In this document: positions 7,771 to 16,737 of the stretch, piece after piece | How positions within the stretch are numbered: position 1 is the stretch's first letter | How the letters are laid out: every line of letters starts with the position of its first letter | Assembly: GCA_040507005.1 (NCBI GenBank) | Contig: JBEVVS010000114.1 | Location: forward strand, 1-64,000 | Origin: Thiodiazotropha sp040507005 | GTDB lineage: Bacteria; Pseudomonadota; Gammaproteobacteria; Chromatiales; Chromatiaceae | Direction of reading: 5' to 3' | DNA length: 64,000 nt | Translations under genes and position numbers: made by a program | Notes under the pieces: model-generated | Told to the model about the DNA's origin: nothing | The model's input: the letters and a program-made list of their open reading frames with translations, nothing else | Database searches by the model: none

Positions 7771-10700
7771 TTAAGAGTGCCTCACCACTTTCAAGAGTCT
7801 GAACATGAAGTTCCATGCCTTGCCGGGCAGGTCCACAAACATGGCTGCCTTCCAGGGGGCATTGAGCAGGTTGTGCCATACCGCGCGTGGGTGCAGCAGC
7901 ACACCACCCAGTCTGATGGGTGGTGATTTCAGGTTCAGAATATTCTCATGACCGAAGTCTTCACTGTGGGCAAGCCCGGTAATATGCTCAACTTCATCTC
8001 TTGTGGGATAGATAATGGATCGCTCCAGGAGGGCGAATCCAAAGGGGCGCAGTTGAGTGAAGTTCAATCCAGTCAAATGGTAGGCCTTGATAAAGGCATC
8101 AGTGCTCGATAAGACACCAGCATGGATCTGTTTGATTGACTGGTTGCACTGAATCTCTGCTATCCGGTCAGCGGTGTCATCCTTTTTAAGGATGGGTGCA
8201 ATGGTGCCGTTTTCATCCGCATAACCGAGGGTGGTCGCTTCCAGGGATCGCGCCCCCTGCTCGAAGAGCTCCTCGAACTCAGCGGCGGTTTTGAATGCCT
8301 CAGGATCGCTGTTGGCATCATACAACAGGCCGTGTACCTGATTATCCTCGCCGAACTCCTTATGGATTTTGCCAACGAAGGCAAAGTAGTAACCGGACAT
8401 TTTCGGGAAGTCGGGTCGATGGCCAAATGCGCGCTTGAGATATTTCTGAATCGTGCCGTTCCAGCCGATATCCACAAAGGCGATGTTGTGGTGGGAGAAG
8501 AAGCCCATTTGCTCCAGGTAGCGTTCCAGGCGTTCCTGACAAAGATTGCCGTATGCGCGGATCTTGGCCTGCACTTTTGGATCATCGAGAAAATCCTTGA
8601 GTCGACTATCCCGGTGATCATCGAGTGGTTTATCCATCTTCTCGAAACCGTGCTGACGGGCAAGTGTTTCAAACTCATCCCTGTCCAGGCCAAAGGTTTT
8701 GAGTATCGATAGAAGCCCCTGCTGCTTTGGATTGAAGAGTGCCATACGGGCCTGATCGAGGGTCATGCCCTGACTGATGGATGCGGCCATGATGGTCTTT
8801 CTGGAGGCATAGAGATAGTCGTCCTGGGGAGAGTCCTCACCCTTCCACAGCTGATACAGCTGTTGGAAAATATAACCGTCTCTGGCAACGAAAAAGAGCT
8901 TGTCGACTCGATCCCGTCTCACAGCCTCAATCAATCCACTCATGAAAATATTGAATACCGGTGCCAGCTGATGCCGTCCATAACGATAGAAAAAGCTGTT
9001 TTCATGCTGGTTGACGGTTTGCTGCGCCAGTAGTGCGTCGTAGACTTGTGAAAACCACATGCCGGGCCAGGGGCCGCCGTGTTGACACATTTCGTGATGC
9101 AGCGTCTGATGTCTGCGCCTTGTCAGTTCATGCCGCTCATGCAGATGCAGGCCGATCCCGCCTTGTGCCAGCAGCGCCTGGCTGTCGGAGATAGGGTTGT
9201 CTCCAATATGCAGCAGTTCCTCCGGGCTCCATCCGTGATGTTGCAGGATATGTTGGAACAGTTTGCCTGAGTGTTTGCAAAGCCCCGATTCTGAAGAGAC
9301 GTGGAGTTCATCCAGCTTGTGCAGCAATCCTTTACGCTTCAGGATCTCCCGGATATGTTGTTCTCCAAGGTACATATCCGAAGTGGCGATCAGGGTGAGG
9401 TCCTGCTCCTTGATCCAGTCCAGCAACTCGATCATGCCGGGCTTGGGGTAGAGGGCGAGACACTCCATCTCCACTTCCAGGGTGTGGATCAGTGTCGCCA
9501 ATCGGGGCTTGGGGATCTCGGCATCCAGCGCTTCTACCCAGTCATCTACCAGATCGTTGAAATGGCATTCACCGTCACCCTGGTTTTCCCGCGACATCCT
9601 GCGTAAGTGCAGCTCCGCTTTCTTGCGGGCTTGCAATACACTTTCAGCGTTGTGCTCTCCCCCCAGGATTGCCGCAAGTTCACGGCATACTGCCATCTGC
9701 ACCGCTTCCGGGGGTTCGATGACCCGTGCCAGCAGGGTGTCAAAGATGTCGAAAGAGACACATTTCAGCCGTTGGCGATGTTTAAGGATCAGTGCCTGGG
9801 TCTCCTCTATGTTGTGTATCCGATGGTCGTGTCTGTTGAGGAAGCCCTTGATCCTGTTTCGCACACGCTGTACAGGAGCCACAAGTTTGTTGCCCACTCG
9901 GTAGGAGGTGCTGTTGTAGATGGCGGCTATCTGTGCCTGATAGTTCTCCTCGAGTTGTTTTTCGTTCTCTTCTATTTGTTGTGTAAGTGAGTCTATCTGC
10001 TGTTGATGAGCAGCATCTTTTAGCTCGACCGTGGCCTGCACATTGCCGCCAAGCCAGTCCAACTGTTGTTTGATGAGTGCAAGGTTTGTGTCGCGATACT
10101 GCTGAGAATGGGCAAGTATTTCAGGTGTCGAGGCAATCAATAGCTGAAAGGTCTCTATAATCGCCGCAGTCGGATTCTCCTGGATGGTATTCGCGCCGTG
10201 GATGCGATATTGCACCAGTGCGCTGTCGTCCAACAGATCAGTCTTGTGACCCGCAAGTATCAGTCTGAAGACGAATTCATAGTCGTGAACATAGCGGTAA
10301 TCGGCGAATCCACCGTGTTTTTCGTATACTTCGCGGCTGAAAAAGAAGTTCGAGGTGGTAATCAGTATATTACCCTTGCACAAAGCGGTCAGCAGGCGGT
10401 TGTTTTCCCGATAGGTCTCGAGCAGTCCCGTGTACCACTGGTTCCATTGGCTGTGGGGGTCATCCAGGGGTGAGCCGTCGGCGCTGATCGGTTCCACTTT
10501 GCTAGCCAGGAAGGCGAACCCTTCCTCCGTTGCCCTGGTGTAGAGCTGTTGCAATCTGTCAGGACTGTAGCTGTCATCCGAATTGAGTATTGTCAGATAA
10601 TCACCCTTCGCCAGCGCCAGTCCCTCGTTGATAGTGGCGTGGGCTCCCAGGTTTTGTTCATGTTGTGTGGCGTGAATTCGTCTGTCGACGTAGTGGTTGA

Positions 10701-10845
10701 TAACACGCCAGGAGTCATCACTGGAACAATCGTCGATGATGATCAGCTCCCAATCGCTGAAGGATTGCTGGATGACGCTATCGATCGCCTTTGCAATATA
10801 GCTTGCATGGTTGTAGCAGGGGATGATAATGCTGATTGCTGGCAT
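7771..10845 (-). CDS. GT2 glycosyltransferase fused to HAD-like hydrolase domain
   Basis: This is a 1024-residue fusion. Residues 1-240 are a GT-A family 2 domain: ISIIIPCYNHASYI at the start, ELIIIDDCSSDDS, and the metal-binding region ILNSDDS at 86-92. Residues 275-310 look like a coiled coil. From residue 362 there is a HAD-type domain of the COG5610 kind: SFDIFDTLL with D366 and D369, IATSDMYLG at about 486, and HIGDNPISDS with D549 and D554. The C-terminal 400 residues continue as a region usually found with this HAD family. Such proteins occur in surface-polysaccharide loci; the role of the HAD part is not established. It is transcribed toward the glycosyltransferase operon. Confidence 0.85.
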   Translation of the reverse strand: MPAISIIIPCYNHASYIAKAIDSVIQQSFSDWELIIIDDCSSDDSWRVINHYVDRRIHATQHEQNLGAHATINEGLALAKGDYLTILNSDDSYSPDRLQQLYTRATEEGFAFLASKVEPISADGSPLDDPHSQWNQWYTGLLETYRENNRLLTALCKGNILITTSNFFFSREVYEKHGGFADYRYVHDYEFVFRLILAGHKTDLLDDSALVQYRIHGANTIQENPTAAIIETFQLLIASTPEILAHSQQYRDTNLALIKQQLDWLGGNVQATVELKDAAHQQQIDSLTQQIEENEKQLEENYQAQIAAIYNSTSYRVGNKLVAPVQRVRNRIKGFLNRHDHRIHNIEETQALILKHRQRLKCVSFDIFDTLLARVIEPPEAVQMAVCRELAAILGGEHNAESVLQARKKAELHLRRMSRENQGDGECHFNDLVDDWVEALDAEIPKPRLATLIHTLEVEMECLALYPKPGMIELLDWIKEQDLTLIATSDMYLGEQHIREILKRKGLLHKLDELHVSSESGLCKHSGKLFQHILQHHGWSPEELLHIGDNPISDSQALLAQGGIGLHLHERHELTRRRHQTLHHEMCQHGGPWPGMWFSQVYDALLAQQTVNQHENSFFYRYGRHQLAPVFNIFMSGLIEAVRRDRVDKLFFVARDGYIFQQLYQLWKGEDSPQDDYLYASRKTIMAASISQGMTLDQARMALFNPKQQGLLSILKTFGLDRDEFETLARQHGFEKMDKPLDDHRDSRLKDFLDDPKVQAKIRAYGNLCQERLERYLEQMGFFSHHNIAFVDIGWNGTIQKYLKRAFGHRPDFPKMSGYYFAFVGKIHKEFGEDNQVHGLLYDANSDPEAFKTAAEFEELFEQGARSLEATTLGYADENGTIAPILKKDDTADRIAEIQCNQSIKQIHAGVLSSTDAFIKAYHLTGLNFTQLRPFGFALLERSIIYPTRDEVEHITGLAHSEDFGHENILNLKSPPIRLGGVLLHPRAVWHNLLNAPWKAAMFVDLPGKAWNFMFRLLKVVRHS

Positions 10846-10941
10846 CTAGGGAGCGGGCCAAGTTGGAAAAGGCGTTAGTATAGCCGCCGTAAGCGGGTGT
10901 GAAAAATGCTTATACAGGAATCTGCGGTTGGCAAATCGGCC

Positions 10942-11853
10942 CTAGTAGGGGTCCGGAATCACTTTCCGCTTCTTGAAGCGCCGATGTATCCAGAGATATT
11001 GCTCGGGGGCATAACCGATAGCCGTCTCGATCAGACCGTTGATGCGAGTGGCATCCTGTTGCAGATCCTCGCTTGGAAAATCGTCCATGGGGGGGTGTAT
11101 GACCAGACGGTAACCACTGCTGTTGGGTTTGCGATAGCCGCTGAAGAGGATGACATCGGCACCGCTTATCTTTGCCAGGCGGGAGGTGGCGGTGTTGGTG
11201 CCGGCAGGTTCACCGAAAAAGGGGGCCAGGGTACTGTTGCGTCCCTTGAAACTCTGATCGGGGGCGTACCACACCGGCAGGTTCTGCCTTAGCGTCCTGA
11301 CCACCTGACGTATGTCATTACGGGGGATCGCAGCCTCGAAGCGCATGCGACGGTTGCGACTGAATGCCCACTCGATGACCGGATTTTCATGGGGACGATA
11401 CATTACCGCAATCGGTTGGAACAGGCTCAGCAGCCTGCCTGTGATCTCCAGGTCAGTGAAGTGGGCACTCAGTAAAATTGTCCCTTTTCCCTTATCCAGA
11501 CTCTGTTGCAGGTGCTCAATTCCGTCAATTTCAACCAGGGATTGCAATTTCTCATCCCTGGCCCACCAGGCGAAACCTATCATCACAATGCCTATCCCCA
11601 GGGAGTGGAAGTGCTCCTGCAGCAGTTGCTCACGCTCGATTTCGCTCTTCTCAGGAAAACAGATGCCGAGATTCACCGCGGCTATATGGCGACGCGAGGG
11701 CGAGATACGATAGATCAACCTGCCCACCAGGCGGCCTGCGGAGGTTGCCATTCGATAGGGGAGTAACTGACTTGTTAGCCAGATTGCACCCATACCCGCC
11801 CATGTGGGCCAGTAACGGGGTGAGTAGATGTGATGTTTACGTTTTTTTGCCAT
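10942..11853 (-). CDS. lpxL: Lipid A late acyltransferase (LpxL/HtrB family)
   Basis: The protein is about 303 residues and belongs to the lysophospholipid/lipid A acyltransferase family. It would add a secondary acyl chain from acyl-ACP to Kdo2-lipid IVA at the inner membrane. The catalytic motif HFTDLE (HX4E) follows TILLSA at about residue 135, and RPHENPVIE and a later arginine cluster match the family. One N-terminal hydrophobic segment would anchor it. I chose ATG 11853; a TTG just before gives one more residue. It is divergent from hldE, whose product also serves LPS assembly. LpxL and LpxM are not separable with confidence from sequence alone. Confidence 0.85.
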   Translation of the reverse strand: MAKKRKHHIYSPRYWPTWAGMGAIWLTSQLLPYRMATSAGRLVGRLIYRISPSRRHIAAVNLGICFPEKSEIEREQLLQEHFHSLGIGIVMIGFAWWARDEKLQSLVEIDGIEHLQQSLDKGKGTILLSAHFTDLEITGRLLSLFQPIAVMYRPHENPVIEWAFSRNRRMRFEAAIPRNDIRQVVRTLRQNLPVWYAPDQSFKGRNSTLAPFFGEPAGTNTATSRLAKISGADVILFSGYRKPNSSGYRLVIHPPMDDFPSEDLQQDATRINGLIETAIGYAPEQYLWIHRRFKKRKVIPDPY

Positions 11854-12186
11854 CAAATACTGCGCATACAGTGGGATTCAGCTTGTTACTCTCATGACCC
11901 GCACCTAAACTAGGCCCTGTCGGTGATTCGCACATGACATAGAGTTTCCTGATTTGTTACATCCGATGGCCAGCAGGTAACTTACAGTCTGCAAGGCCGT
12001 TTTGACAGGCGGGTAACATGAGGAATTCGTGCTCCGAATGGTTATTATGCACTGAACAGTCGATATTACCCATTGTAAGGTGGTGACCCTGCAATCGTTA
12101 TAACCGGGAGACGCAATACTTGCCGTTCTCGCACTCAATGTATAATGTCGCTCAATCAATGACTCAACCGAGATGTTAACTGTTTG
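11854..12186. other. lpxL-hldE divergent intergenic region
   Basis: This 333-base gap separates lpxL (minus) and hldE (plus). It holds a good promoter near 12120-12146 for hldE. No conserved small gene or RNA was recognised in the remaining part; open frames here lack a ribosome site and coding character. Confidence 0.6.
12120..12146 (+). promoter_or_regulatory. Sigma-70-type promoter for hldE-msbA-waaA
   Basis: A perfect -10 box TATAAT lies at 12141-12146. A plausible -35, TTGCCG, is at 12120-12125, giving a short 15-base spacer. Transcription would begin near 12152, about 35 bases before the hldE ATG. The spacing is below the usual 16-18, so the -35 assignment is the weaker part. Confidence 0.5.
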
Positions 12187-13611
12187 ATGCGATATCAACT
12201 TCCCGACTTCAATCAAGCCCGTGTCCTGGTAATAGGCGATCTTATGCTGGATCGTTATTGGCAGGGTGCCGCGGCCAAGATCTCACCCGAAGCACCGGTG
12301 CCTGTGGTGCATGTACATGAGCGTGAAGAGCGCCCTGGCGGTGGTGCCAATGTGGCCCTGAATATGACATCCCTGGGTGTCAAAGTGGACCTGTGCGGGC
12401 TGGTGGGAGAGGATGAGGCGGGCACTGCCTTGGCAAAACATCTCGAAGCAGCGGGTGTGGCCAGTTATCTGCAGGTGGAGAAGGATCTGCCCACGATCAC
12501 GAAACTGCGGGTGATCAGTCAGCACCAACAGCTGATTCGGCTCGATTTCGAGCAGCCCATGTGGCGCTGTGACCTGTCCGAACTCGAACGACTCTATAAT
12601 CAGCAACTGCCGAACGTTGAATTGGTGATCCTCTCGGATTACGCCAAGGGTACCCTGCAGCAGCCACAGCGTCTGATTGACGCCGCCAACGAAAAAGGCG
12701 TACCTGTGTTGGTAGATCCCAAGGGTGGGGATTTCAGCAAATACCGAGGTGCCACCTTACTGACCCCCAATCTTAAGGAGTTCGAGGCGGTTGTCGGTCC
12801 CTGCGAGTCCGATCAGGCGCTCAATGAAAAAGGTATTGCCCTGCGCCAACAGCTCAATTTGACGGCGTTGCTGATTACCCTCAGTGAACGTGGCATGTTA
12901 CTGATTCACGAGGATGCTCCTCCATTGCATCTGCCGACCCGGGCCCGTGAGGTGTTTGACGTCACCGGCGCCGGTGACACGGTGATCGGCGTGCTGGGGG
13001 CCGGTATGGCGGCTGGCATGTCGATCCAGGAGGCAGCTGGATTGGCGAATCTGGCCGCGGGTCTGATGGTGGCTAAACTGGGTGCGGGCAGCGTCTCTTT
13101 GGGTGAGTTGAAGGGTGCCATGCGTCGGCAGGGAGACTTCAACACTATACTGACCCGGGATGAGTTGCGTGAGGCGACGCATGAGGCGCGCTACCAGGGT
13201 GAACGGATCGTCATGACCAACGGTTGTTTCGATATTCTTCACGAGGGGCACGTGCGATACCTGCAACAAGCCAAACAGTTGGGGGACCGTCTGGTGGTGG
13301 CGGTCAACGATGACGATTCAGTGAAACGCCTGAAGGGAGAAGGGCGGCCGATCAATGGTATCAAACAGCGCATGGCGGTATTGGCCGGTTTGGCTTCGGT
13401 GGATTGGGTTGTGCCGTTCAGTGAGGATACACCCGAGTCGTTGATCTGTGATATCAAACCAGACCTCCTGGTCAAAGGAGGGGATTATCGGCCGCAACAG
13501 ATAGCCGGTTACGATTGTGTAGTGAAAAACGGCGGTGAAGTGCGGGTGCTCGAATATCTCGAAGGCGCCTCGACCAGCCGTATCGTGGAGGCCGTGCGTA
13601 ATGTCGAATGA
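12187..13611 (+). CDS. hldE: Bifunctional heptose-7-phosphate kinase / heptose-1-phosphate adenylyltransferase
   Basis: This 474-residue two-domain enzyme makes ADP-heptose for the LPS inner core. Residues 1-320 are a PfkB/ribokinase fold with GGGANVALNM and the catalytic DVTGAGDTVIG (about residue 260), which phosphorylates D-glycero-D-manno-heptose-7-phosphate at C1. Residues 340-474 are a nucleotidyltransferase with TNGCFDILHEGHVRYLQQ, containing the HXGH motif that binds ATP. Both halves are intact and the length matches E. coli HldE. ATG 12187 is preferred over the adjacent TTG. It is first in an operon with msbA and waaA, and its end overlaps the msbA start. Confidence 0.96.
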   Translation: MRYQLPDFNQARVLVIGDLMLDRYWQGAAAKISPEAPVPVVHVHEREERPGGGANVALNMTSLGVKVDLCGLVGEDEAGTALAKHLEAAGVASYLQVEKDLPTITKLRVISQHQQLIRLDFEQPMWRCDLSELERLYNQQLPNVELVILSDYAKGTLQQPQRLIDAANEKGVPVLVDPKGGDFSKYRGATLLTPNLKEFEAVVGPCESDQALNEKGIALRQQLNLTALLITLSERGMLLIHEDAPPLHLPTRAREVFDVTGAGDTVIGVLGAGMAAGMSIQEAAGLANLAAGLMVAKLGAGSVSLGELKGAMRRQGDFNTILTRDELREATHEARYQGERIVMTNGCFDILHEGHVRYLQQAKQLGDRLVVAVNDDDSVKRLKGEGRPINGIKQRMAVLAGLASVDWVVPFSEDTPESLICDIKPDLLVKGGDYRPQQIAGYDCVVKNGGEVRVLEYLEGASTSRIVEAVRNVE

Positions 13612-15385
13612 GACCGGATCGCCATCAGGCCCCGGCATGACAGGTCGCGAACTCTATCTGCGACTGCTGAGACGGGTGCGCCCCTATTGGCGTCAGTTCA
13701 GCGGTGCACTGACAGCCATGGTGATCTTGGCGTTGACCGAACCGGCCATTCCCTGGCTCATGAAACCGATGCTCGACGGCAGCTTTGTGGATAAGGATCC
13801 GGAGATTATCTTTTGGTCGCCGATCCTGCTGATCCTGCTGTTCAGTATCCGCGGCATCATGAACTTCATCAGTGGTGTCGCATTCGAGTGGGTTGCCGGC
13901 AAGGTGGTGTTGGATCTGCGCAAGATGATGATTGAGCGAATCCTGACCATGGGTACCCCTTTCTTCGACGCCCATGCCACCGGCAGCTTGATTTCAAAGG
14001 TGACCTTCAATGTCAATCAAGTCACCATGGCGGCAACCAAGGTGCTCACAACCCTGGTCAAGGATACGATCATCATCATCGGTCTGCTGGCCTACATGCT
14101 CTATCTTAATTGGCTGTTGACCCTGGCAGTGTTTTTGGCCATGCCGATTATCGTTATCGCAGTGCGTTACCTGGCGATACGGCTGCGGCGGGTGAACCGG
14201 GCATTGCAGCAGACCATGGGTGTGATGACCCAAGCCCTCGAGGAGTCGATCAGGGGACACAAGGTGATCAAGATCTTCGAAGGTCGGCCCTATGAGCAGC
14301 GGCGCTTCATGGAACGTGCGAACTGGGTACGACGCTATAACATGAAGAGCAAGGTGGCAGGTTCGGCACACATGCCATTGGTCGAGTTTGTCGGCGCCGC
14401 GATGATTGCTGCTTTGGTCTATGTCAGTACTCATCAGACAGCCGTGGGAGAGCTGACTGTTGGCGGTTTCGTTTCCTTGATGGTGGCTATCGGCCTTCTG
14501 TTTTCGCCTTTAAAGCGATTGACCGGTATCAATCAACCGCTGCAAAAGGGCCTGGCCGCGGCCGAGAGCGTATTCAGCCTGGTGGATGAACAACCCGAAG
14601 CCGATAACGGCCAGCGTTCCATCGACAATGTCGAGGGTAGAGTCTCATTCGATGCGGTGTCGTTTCGCTATGTCGGTATGGACAAGGATGCATTGAAGCC
14701 GATCAGTTTCGAGATGTCTCCGGGATCCACAGTGGCATTGGTAGGACACTCTGGTGGAGGTAAGACAACCATTGCCAATCTGATCCCCCGTTTTTATACC
14801 CCGACGGGAGGACGGATCCTCATCGACGGTATCGATATCCAGGCGCTGAGTCTGATCAGTTTACGCAGACAGATCTCCTATGTGGGTCAGGATTCGGTGC
14901 TGTTCGACGATAGCGTGGCTGCGAATATCGCCTATGGCGCTGTGGGCGAGGTCAGTCAGGAGCAGATAGTCGAGGCAGCCAAAAGCGCCCATGCCCTGGA
15001 ATTCATACAGCGCCTGCCCGACGGGTTCGATACCGTGATCGGTGAAGATGGGGTTCGCCTGTCAGGCGGGCAGCGTCAGCGGCTGGCCATAGCCAGGGCG
15101 CTTATCAAGGATGCACCTATCCTGCTGTTGGATGAGGCGACTTCCGCATTGGACACCGAGTCGGAACGACATGTCCAGGCAGCCTTGCAAGCCTTGACCC
15201 AGGAGCGAACCACCCTGGTTATCGCCCATCGCCTTTCAACCATTCAGCATGCGGACAAGATTTTGGTTATCCAGGATGGTGAACTGGTCGAAGAGGGTGT
15301 GCATCAGCAATTGATCGATAAAAAGGGTGTCTATTATCAACTCTGCCGACATCAGTTCAGCGATCAGTTCGAAACCCTGGAATAG
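13601..15385 (+). CDS. msbA: Lipid A export ABC transporter MsbA
   Basis: This is a 594-residue half-transporter with a six-helix exporter domain (about residues 20-320) followed by an ATPase. The Walker A is GHSGGGKTTIANL, the signature LSGGQRQRLAIARAL, and the Walker B ILLLDEATSALD, followed by the H-loop IAHRLST. As a homodimer it flips lipid A-core across the inner membrane. The ATG at 13601 lies inside the last codons of hldE, an 11-bp overlap indicating coupled translation. Neighbours hldE and waaA support LPS lipid rather than drug export. All catalytic motifs are present. Confidence 0.94.
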   Translation: MSNETGSPSGPGMTGRELYLRLLRRVRPYWRQFSGALTAMVILALTEPAIPWLMKPMLDGSFVDKDPEIIFWSPILLILLFSIRGIMNFISGVAFEWVAGKVVLDLRKMMIERILTMGTPFFDAHATGSLISKVTFNVNQVTMAATKVLTTLVKDTIIIIGLLAYMLYLNWLLTLAVFLAMPIIVIAVRYLAIRLRRVNRALQQTMGVMTQALEESIRGHKVIKIFEGRPYEQRRFMERANWVRRYNMKSKVAGSAHMPLVEFVGAAMIAALVYVSTHQTAVGELTVGGFVSLMVAIGLLFSPLKRLTGINQPLQKGLAAAESVFSLVDEQPEADNGQRSIDNVEGRVSFDAVSFRYVGMDKDALKPISFEMSPGSTVALVGHSGGGKTTIANLIPRFYTPTGGRILIDGIDIQALSLISLRRQISYVGQDSVLFDDSVAANIAYGAVGEVSQEQIVEAAKSAHALEFIQRLPDGFDTVIGEDGVRLSGGQRQRLAIARALIKDAPILLLDEATSALDTESERHVQAALQALTQERTTLVIAHRLSTIQHADKILVIQDGELVEEGVHQQLIDKKGVYYQLCRHQFSDQFETLE

Positions 15386-15405
15386 CAAGTCGAGACGGAA
15401 TTTCG

Positions 15406-16671
15406 ATGCGGCATCTCTATACACTCATTTTTACCTTACTGGTTCCGGTCTACTTTCTGCGACTCTATTGGCGAGGTTTCAGGGCACCTGCCTATAGACA
15501 ACACTGGGGGCAACGGCTGGGTATCTTCGAAGCGCCGATGGAACAGGGAGTGATCTGGGTGCATGCGGTTTCGGTGGGCGAGGTACAGGCTGTGGCGCAA
15601 CTGGTCGGGCGTCTTCTGGATCGCTACTCTCATATGCCGTTGCTCATAACCACCACTACACCTACAGGTGCTGACCGGGTTAAGGCGCTGTTTGGCAGTG
15701 AGGTGACCCATCTCTATGCACCCATCGATCTGCCCTGGGTGGTCAGGCGTTTTTTAAGCGCATTCCAACCCCGCTTGTTAATCCTGGTGGAGACGGAGAT
15801 TTGGCCCAATTTGATCTATCACGCCAAGCAGGCGGGCGTGCCGACGCTACTTGCCAATGCCAGGCTTTCGTTACGTTCTGCCAAGGGTTATCACCGGGTT
15901 GCGGGATTGACCCGGGACGCATTGCGTAACCTGACAATGATAGCACCCCATGCCGAGGCGGATGCAGAGCGCTTCCATACCTTGGGTGCGAGACCCGAAA
16001 AGATCGAGGTGACCGGCAGTATCAAGTTTGATGTGCACCTGCCGGGAAGTCTGTTGGAGCGTGTTGATGTGCTGCGCCGGGAGTGGGGAGGACAACGGCC
16101 GGTATGGATCGCCGCGAGTACTCATGAGGGTGAAGATGAACTGATCTTGCAGGCCCATGCAGCCATTCGGCGAACACTGCCCGAAGCGCTGTTGGTATTG
16201 GTGCCCCGCCACCCGGAGCGATTCGAGCGAGTCGGGCAGTTGGCTGAAGAGGCAGGTTTTAAACTCGTGGAGCGAACCCAGCAACAGCCCTGTGATGATG
16301 ATACCGCTGTCTTTCTCGGTGACACCATGGGTGAATTGACTCTCTTCCTTGGCGCATCCGATGTTGCTTTCATCGGCGGCAGCCTTGTTCCTCATGGGGG
16401 ACACAATATTCTCGAGGCCACCGCCCAGGGGGTGGCTGTGGTGTTCGGTCCCCATATGTTCAATTTCAGTGAGATCAGCGAGCTTTTTCTTCAGCATCAG
16501 GCGGCGGCTCAAGTCGATGGCGTGGAGGCCCTGGCCAATCAGGTGGCGACGTGGCTCGGTGACGCCAGCGAGCGCAGCCGCGTCGGTGAGGCAGGTAGGG
16601 AGCTGGTGGAGAAAAACCGCGGCGCACTGGATCGTTTGACCCGGCTGGTCGACAGGTTGTTGGTGAGCTAA
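15406..16671 (+). CDS. waaA: 3-deoxy-D-manno-octulosonic acid (Kdo) transferase
   Basis: This 421-residue family GT30 enzyme transfers Kdo from CMP-Kdo to lipid IVA at the cytoplasmic face of the inner membrane. A single N-terminal anchor (residues 1-20) is followed by VIWVHAVSVGEVQAVAQL and, in the donor domain, ASTHEGEDELILQAH and GGSLVPHGGHNILEA, all characteristic of WaaA. The length is normal. It is 20 bases after msbA, at the end of the hldE operon, and is followed by a terminator. How many Kdo residues it adds cannot be told from sequence. Confidence 0.95.
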   Translation: MRHLYTLIFTLLVPVYFLRLYWRGFRAPAYRQHWGQRLGIFEAPMEQGVIWVHAVSVGEVQAVAQLVGRLLDRYSHMPLLITTTTPTGADRVKALFGSEVTHLYAPIDLPWVVRRFLSAFQPRLLILVETEIWPNLIYHAKQAGVPTLLANARLSLRSAKGYHRVAGLTRDALRNLTMIAPHAEADAERFHTLGARPEKIEVTGSIKFDVHLPGSLLERVDVLRREWGGQRPVWIAASTHEGEDELILQAHAAIRRTLPEALLVLVPRHPERFERVGQLAEEAGFKLVERTQQQPCDDDTAVFLGDTMGELTLFLGASDVAFIGGSLVPHGGHNILEATAQGVAVVFGPHMFNFSEISELFLQHQAAAQVDGVEALANQVATWLGDASERSRVGEAGRELVEKNRGALDRLTRLVDRLLVS

Positions 16672-16707
16672 ACGGTTTGCACATCTCCAGATCTAAACGA
16701 CAGATGC

Positions 16708-16737
16708 AGGGTGCGGCTTGCCGCACCCTACGGGTTT
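16708..16737 (+). terminator. Rho-independent terminator of hldE-msbA-waaA
   Basis: A 10-bp perfect GC-rich stem, 16708-16717 with 16720-16729, is followed by a T-rich tail at 16733-16737. It lies 36 bases after the waaA stop and ends exactly where the convergent mscS-family gene stops. Confidence 0.8.

Noticed and set aside
11905..12216. Minus-strand open frame in the lpxL-hldE gap
   Set aside because: It overlaps the hldE promoter and start, has no ribosome site and an unusual composition.
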